Assembly: GCF_026151205.1 (NCBI RefSeq)
Contig: NC_087080.1
Span: 16,777,337 to 16,841,336, forward strand
Source of the DNA: Bolinopsis microptera
Lineage: Eukaryota > Ctenophora > Tentaculata > Lobata > Bolinopsidae
DNA length: 64,000 nucleotides
Direction: 5' to 3'
Shown: positions 58,201 to 64,000 of the stretch, in pieces
Numbering within the stretch: position 1 is the first letter of the stretch
Layout of the letters: each line of letters starts with the position of its first letter
Program-made: the position numbers and the translations under genes
The notes under the pieces: model-generated
The model's input: only the letters and a program-made list of their open reading frames with translations
Told to the model about the DNA's origin: nothing
The model's database searches: none

Positions 58201-60042
58201 AATCGTCAATCTATCATAGTCATTGCTCCTTTTAAGATAAACCGTAGTGTTCTCTTTCTGTTTTACTATTTCTTTCGCGAAATTAGAACTAGTAGAATAA
58301 TACTTTTCTATTCTACATGTTACATGTATACTCGTGTATACATAGTACAAGCTGCCATTACCGATAGGGGTATAATTATACCGGAGTATTTCTGATTATG
58401 ATAGATCAGGTAGAGTTAGAAGACTAATGATGAGAAGCAGTATATTACATTATACAGTACAGTATATTATGTACATGTAGACAATCTCAAGAGTGTAGGT
58501 ACTCAAAATATGGCTGAAATGTTACAGTTTCTCCAACTAAACCTTATCCACTGTTCTATCTCAGTGTTACGCTGCGAAAAGCTGTGACATTCATCTGTCT
58601 TTGAACGGAAAGAGCGTTTGAAAATGGGAGTCCTTCATGGGTTCGTCCACAACCTGATTTTTTGTAGCTAGGTCGAATTTTGGTCCGAAAGAATCACACT
58701 TTGCAGATTCTTCAACGTATTCAGGTTACATTGTCAGACCAACGTGACACTGATTTCTCGCAAACCTTATCATACAGTGTACGATTCAATCAATAGGAAT
58801 ATGCGAATTATTCCTTAAAAGGAATAAAATACCGCGTTACTGAAATGGGACTGTGTATGATTAGATACGGGAGAGCGGCGCGCTGTATGGGGCATATCAC
58901 GCGTGTTATACATGTCCCCTCTTCAGCTGCTGCTTTTTGTTGTAGTTTTTCAAATGTTTGCTATCTCTTTATCGTACTTACTGTAGCCCTTGTCTCTTTA
59001 TGCGGAGTAATAGCTCGATTACTTCTCTTTGTCTTCAAGGTCTGCATATTCCCATTGTTTTCTACTTCTTGTTGTTTTCTCGGCGCTTTAACTCTCTCAT
59101 CTGGTATTTTCCCCAGTTACTTGGCATGGTTAGAGCTCTATCTTGCTACTCACCCAGTCCTAACTACAGTCTACAGTCTGTTTGTAAAACTAATAAACTT
59201 AGAGCCCACTACACCCGTGACCTGATGTTGTACACAGAGAGACCCAGGTCCCTGGACCTGATGATAATTACAGTGTCCTATTATAATACCCACCTGCTAA
59301 CAATACTAACAATGCCCACATACCTTACACTAGCTTTACAGAACAGCTTTTCTAGAACAATATCCTGTGATCATCTCTTAGTTTGCGTTGTTTCGGGTCT
59401 TAAACCTTTACCCTGTTTTCTATCCTTCATGTCCCGCAATTGTTTACTTTTGGTTGTTTGTCCTCACCAATGTCGTCACCGAGTTTTCCCTTGTGTTGTG
59501 CCCCTAACATTCCAATTATTAAGCTTCCAGAACTTTCTACTAGGAAGTAGATCTCGCCGGACGTGGTGTAGCTTTCATTACACTGCTCTCTGAGGAGGGT
59601 GATTACTCTTGATCCTTTATAATTCTTACCTCTTACTTGTCAGTGTCATGTTATTTAATCTAATTTAACGTCCCCTTTTTACCGTTCATAACGATTGGTA
59701 TATTTTATTTCTTCTTCTTATGGTAATAATTATATCATAACATCCCCTTTCAATTAGAAACACAGTATTAACACTGCAGAAGTTCCTCTTTCTCCCTACT
59801 TTTTCGTCACTTATTTACGTCTCAGGTTGCCCGGCCATTGATAAGTTTACCGTTGCCACGTTTTCTCCGTTTTCTAGTAAATCTCTACGCATTTAATAAT
59901 TCAGTTGGGTTTTTGCTCGAACAATTAACGTACTTCATTTATGTACCCCTGGACCCTCCCTTATTGACTCTTGTCGGTGCTTAATGACGTAACCAAGAGC
60001 CTCGCTGTGTCAAACTTTACTTATTTCACACCACACTTTCAA
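58201..60042. other. Intergenic, open frames but no gene supported
   Basis: Overlapping plus-strand frames of 126 and 211 codons near 58845-59593 lack splice signals, recognisable motifs and codon-level conservation clues. Their Ser/Leu/Phe/Cys-rich composition is that of random AT- and T-rich DNA. Nothing else is seen. Confidence 0.4.
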
Positions 60043-60246
60043 CAGTGGTGTAACGTTGCCTAATTTGAACAAATTAGATGATTTTAGAGGATACGGCGGT
60101 AAAATCTCTAAAAAAGTATGTTTCTAGAGCGAAACGCGCAGTTTTGCTAGTACCGTAGTTAAGTTTTTCCAAATTGTCCCACATTGAAACGACGATTTGG
60201 CCCCCCTAACACAGCGGGGTCGGCGGGGCCCTTCGTTACGCCACTG
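60043..60246. mobile_element. hAT-like MITE, copy 2 (opposite orientation)
   Basis: Ends CAGTGGTGTAACG and CGTTACGCCACTG with flanking ACTTTCAA / ACTTTAAA (8 bp, one mismatch). The interior matches copy 1 at 44892-45180 in reverse orientation (AAACGCGCAGTTTTGC, CGACGATTTGG) but lacks its GGGGGCGCC repeat, hence shorter. Confidence 0.8.
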
Positions 60247-60732
60247 ACTTTAAACCATTCTACTCTAACTGTTATGTTATTGTAGAAGTGGCGAGGAGTG
60301 AGGACTTGCCATTGTTTGGGCGACTTGTTGGTTTAATGAACGCGACTAATTTTAATTATACTCACTTAATAGTTATGTTAGAGCAGAGTAAATTTATTAT
60401 ATTATGATCAATTATTGATCGTGTTTGAAAGGCTTCTTGGAGAAACAGCATTCTGTCTGCCGACTAGTTATTGAGCTTATTTTAAATTTCTGAAAGAGCT
60501 TCCATTTGATGTTCCTGTGTCCCTAAACTTCCTTACAGCTTGGTCAGTTGTCAAGACATGTACATATCTTTCGGCGAATTTTCTTTGTGATATAGTTATG
60601 TACTACTTTGTGTAACAACTTGAAAGTTTATTGATTAAAAAAGGAGAAGAAGTACTTCAAGATAAACTGTAGGACAGGAAAAAGACAAAGGAGGTGGCTC
60701 AGGGAAAGAAAGGAAACCGGTTTACAAGGGGT

Positions 60733-61308
60733 GATACACCGTAACCAGGTAACCTGGGTGATACACTGTAACCAGGTAACCTGGGTGATACACCGTAACC
60801 AGGTAACCTGGGTGATACACCGTAACCAGGTAACCTGGGTGATACACCGTAACCAGGTAACCTGGGTGATACACCGTAACCAGGTAACCTGGGTGATACA
60901 CCGTAACCTGGTAACCTGGGTATTACACCGTAACCAGGTAACCTGGGTGATACACTGTAACCAGGTAACCTGGGTGATACACCGTAACCAGGTAACCTGG
61001 GTGATACACCGTAACCAGGTAACCTGGGTGATACGCCGTAACCAGGTAACCTGGGTAATACACCGTAACCAGGTAACCTGGGTGATACACCGTAACCAGG
61101 TAACCTGGGTGATACACCGTAACCAGGTAACCTGGGTGATACACCGTAACCTGGTAACCTGGGTGATACACCGTAACCTGGTAACCTGGGTGATACACCG
61201 TAACCTGGTAACCTGGGTGATACACCGTAACCAGGTAACCTGGGTGATACACCGTAACCTGGTAACCTGGGTATTACACCGTAACCAGGTAACCTGGGTG
61301 ATACACCG
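60733..61308. repeat. 27-bp array GATACACCGTAACCAGGTAA, 21 copies
   Basis: The unit contains the near-palindrome CCAGGTAACCTGG; a few units have CCTGG for CCAGG. Its 27-bp period keeps frames open on both strands (VIHRNQVTW and YHPGYLVTV repeats) without coding evidence. Confidence 0.95.
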
Positions 61309-62150
61309 TCTAGCCCACTAGCCGTCTAGTGGGGGGGGAGGGGACTTGCAGTAGTTTCTCGTCAGGGAAAGGGCTCTTATGAGCAAAATGTACTGATTTT
61401 AGCTTTGGCCACAAGCGTTGGGGAGCTGATGATATTCAATTTGTTTAACCGCACTGAAACTCTCCTAGTACACTCGTTTCTTTACACTACAAACCTACAA
61501 ACTATGTGTATTAAATTTAATTCTCAGTCTAAAACGCACTGGATCAGCAGTAATGATATGATACCGCCGCAGTTTTGTAGCCCCCTGCTGTATAACATTC
61601 CAAGTTCCAACAATGACATGGCCAATTAGCCCATATTTGGGATAACTCTCTTCTTTACACTGCTGGTTCTTTATTCTAGTGGTGTCTGCTGCGTACTGCG
61701 TTATGGTTCTACAGCCCCAGCTGCTTTTACTTTTTGATCTGGCTATTAGATTTGTTAGTGTGTTTGCAAATCTTAGCTCTTTCTATCTGACCAATTTCTT
61801 GCGTTTTAGTCGTAAATAGAAGATCCATTACAGTGCTTACAGTCATTCGGCTTAGTTTAAACCATACCTGAATAAAGACGGATTGTAAACGGATTGTAAG
61901 ATGTGATCACATCTGACAATTCCTGTTTATCATAGTACATCCTGCTGGGGTCGCTCCTACCTGCTCAGTTCATACTGTTTCAGTTCCCAGTTCTCGAGAA
62001 TTAGAAGTTGGTGTTTCAGGGGCACGACCTATAACCAGCACGACCAGTACCAGTACCATACTGTATAACCAGTTCAGTTAATGACAGTTAAACAAACTGC
62101 ACTTAATCTGCTTCTAACAACAGCGTGGAAGTGTGGTCAGATAACATCGC
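61309..62150. other. Intergenic, nothing seen
   Basis: A G-run near 61331 and a 74-codon open frame at 61405-61629 without support. No RNA gene or element recognised. Confidence 0.4.
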
Positions 62151-62156
62151 TATTAC

Positions 62157-62265
62157 CTGTAGTACCTGTAGTACCTGTAGTACCTGTAGTACCAGGCCTT
62201 TGTTCCACACTATAGTGTTGTTATGGTTACTATAGTGTTGTTATGGTTACTCTAGTGTTGTTATG
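62157..62265. repeat. Two short tandem repeats
   Basis: About four to five copies of TACCTGTAG (62157-62192), then three copies of TATAGTGTTGTTATGGTTAC (62212-62265). Confidence 0.9.
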
Positions 62266-62703
62266 GCTGTGTAAATGCGCAAATTACCTTGTTAGTCACT
62301 AATTAAGTAACTGTAACTTATATAACTGTTGTAATGTCGTTATGTAGTTAGTGTATAAACCGTACCTCACTACACATTACTTAACCATTTCTCTACATCC
62401 ACAAGTTTCAAATAATTCCCTTCCTCAGTTTCCAAGCAATGTTAACGAAGTTGTTCTGCGTTTTACTGTTTAGTTTTACTGTTTTATTGTTTTATTATTA
62501 GTTTTGTTGTCCTGATGTTTGTAACTTGTTCAGTGTTTGTTCCAATGTAGTAAGTAGTACAGCTCTCTCTCTCTCCTCTCTCTCTTCTCTCTCCTCTCTC
62601 TCTTCCTTTGTAGTCATGCCGCCATTACACATACACCAGGCCTTTACACACACTACACACTACACAAGCATACCTTCAGTACACTAAGTTAGGAGAGCTA
62701 ACT

Positions 62704-63410
62704 TTATAGGTTAGGTTGCAGTCTGCTTTGTCTATGACGTCACACCACGTGTTATGACGTCACAGTTCACACCACGTGGTTCTACAGCCCCAGCTGCTTT
62801 TATAGGTTAGGTTGCAGTCTGATGTCTGCTTTGTCTAATTCTGAGGAAACATTCTCGTGCGTCTCTGATTCTCGTGCTTCTCGTGCTTACCTCTTAGCGC
62901 CGCTAAATTGTCTGTTTTTAACTGTTTTGGAGAACATTCTAGAGTTGTTTTAGGAGAGGTTACTTACCTGTAGTGCACTAATTTAGTGCTTACTTACTTA
63001 CTTTTATAGGTTAGGTTGCTGTCTGTAGTCTGCTTTGTCTAGTTACCTAGTTACCTAGTTACCTGGTTACCTGGTTACCTGGTTACCTAGTTACCTAGTT
63101 ACCTAGTTACCTAGTTACCTGGTTACCTGGTTACCTAGTTACCTGGTTACCTAGTTACCAGACTGTTTTACTTTTAGGAGAGGTTACTTTTATAGGTTAG
63201 GTTACAGTCTGTAGTCTGCTTTGTTTAGTTACCTAGTTACCTAGTTACCTAGTTACCTAGTTACCTGGTTACCTAGTTACCTGGTTACCTAGTTACCTGG
63301 TTACCTAGTTACCTGGTTACCTAGTTACCAGACTGTTTTACTTTTAGGAGAGGTTACTTTTATAGGTTAGGTTACAGTCTGTAGTCTGCTTTGTCTAATT
63401 CTGAGGAAAC
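62704..63410. repeat. Five copies of a TTTATAGGTTAGGTTGCAG block with GTTACCTA arrays between
   Basis: Blocks at about 62704, 62799, 63002, 63186 and 63358 share TTATAGGTTAGGTT, a CAGTCTG and TCTGCTTTGTCTA. Between the last three lie 10-bp arrays of GGTTACCTA/AGTTACCTA (63038-63158 and 63226-63330), so a block-plus-array unit of about 180 bp was duplicated. Confidence 0.9.
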
Positions 63411-64000
63411 AAACCAAAATCATATTTAGCGACTATTCTGTTTGTTCATTCATCTCCAGTTTGAAAGAGTGTAACAAATTATCAGAGCATGATTTCCGTG
63501 AAATAATTAAGCTTTCTAGTTGCGGATCGCTGTCTTGGAATGATGTACGTTTGTCAAAATAATTGCTATTTTCATCGCTCTTTTTAATTATCCTCAATTG
63601 TCTGACGACAAAGAAAATCTTACCACGTAATGTGAAGAAATATTTGTGTGCATTATCAAAGTCTGAGATATTTGCTTAGAAGATATGAATTAGGTTTGCT
63701 AGACAGAAGAGATATGGGATCATTGTAAAGATATATCACGTGACAGAGTCAGGTAGATACGGGATCTTCTATCATTGTGTGTCTCAGCTTTACACCATTG
63801 TTCTAAAATAGAATTGTTCAATTCAATAGAATTATTAAATTCTCAGCCGTATCTGGAATTTTCTGAGCTGCTGGTTTTTGGTGAGTTTAAAATGCACATA
63901 TATCAGATGTTCTGGACTTTGCAAGAAGCAGTTCTCCCTGGCCGGGCGTTGCTTGTTGCTTGTTGAACAATGTTAATGTAGATACGATCACAATTTGTGC
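63411..64000. other. Window end, nothing seen
   Basis: AT-rich DNA with a 63-codon open frame at 63775 that has no support. Confidence 0.3.

Noticed and set aside
58845-59593. Plus-strand frames of 126 and 211 codons
   Set aside because: They overlap in different frames, with random-looking composition, no splice partners and no recognised motif.
60731-61321. 196-codon VIHRNQVTW repeat frame
   Set aside because: It is a 27-bp array open on both strands with no start context or flanking exons.

Overview
The window is animal nuclear DNA. It holds spliced genes with GT-AG introns, a multi-immunoglobulin-domain membrane protein, two 12-helix MFS transporters, a Golgi-type carbohydrate sulfotransferase, LINE, Penelope-like and DNA-transposon fragments, and an extreme load of minisatellites. 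It is AT-rich by eye. The architecture suggests an early-branching marine invertebrate, perhaps a cnidarian. That is inference from style only; no species-diagnostic sequence was recognised.

Layout. (1) 1-9112, plus strand: a cell-surface gene with at least eleven Ig-like domains, each on one phase 1-1 exon, followed by a transmembrane/tail exon. It is preceded by a 1.7 kb 42-bp minisatellite and its 5' end lies outside the window. (2) 10900-15436, minus: MFS transporter A, nine coding exons, 497 aa. (3) 17504-30484, minus: paralogous MFS transporter B with the same exon map, plus five upstream exons encoding a long hydrophilic N-terminus. It has a one-base deficit in one exon, and its introns hold a 3 kb CCACTA-type array and a 1.36 kb fold-back element. 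(4) 30485-35737: intergenic DNA with an E-box cluster. (5) 35738-52195 (or to 52953), plus: a sixteen-exon gene for a basic, charged, unrecognised protein of about 700 aa. Its 7.2 kb first coding intron contains, on the opposite strand, a sulfotransferase gene, and also a repeat array split by a LINE fragment and a Penelope-like element. (6) 52954-64000: essentially gene-free, with a 2.9 kb 20-bp satellite showing a 580-bp higher-order period, a tRNA-like sequence, a hAT-type MITE, a 27-bp array and others.

The strongest unexpected pattern is that several minisatellites start at a splice junction, and three clearly carry copies of the exon end plus the splice donor or acceptor (6398-7244, 11643-11945, 4250-4411; a single duplicated step at 49560-49660). 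The MFS paralogues show one case directly: B keeps a single junction where A has about ten extra copies. The Ig gene is the best candidate for a recognition system, because every ectodomain exon is symmetric and can be skipped or duplicated without changing frame.

Exon boundaries were read by eye from splice consensus, phase continuity and paralogue comparison. No database search was possible.
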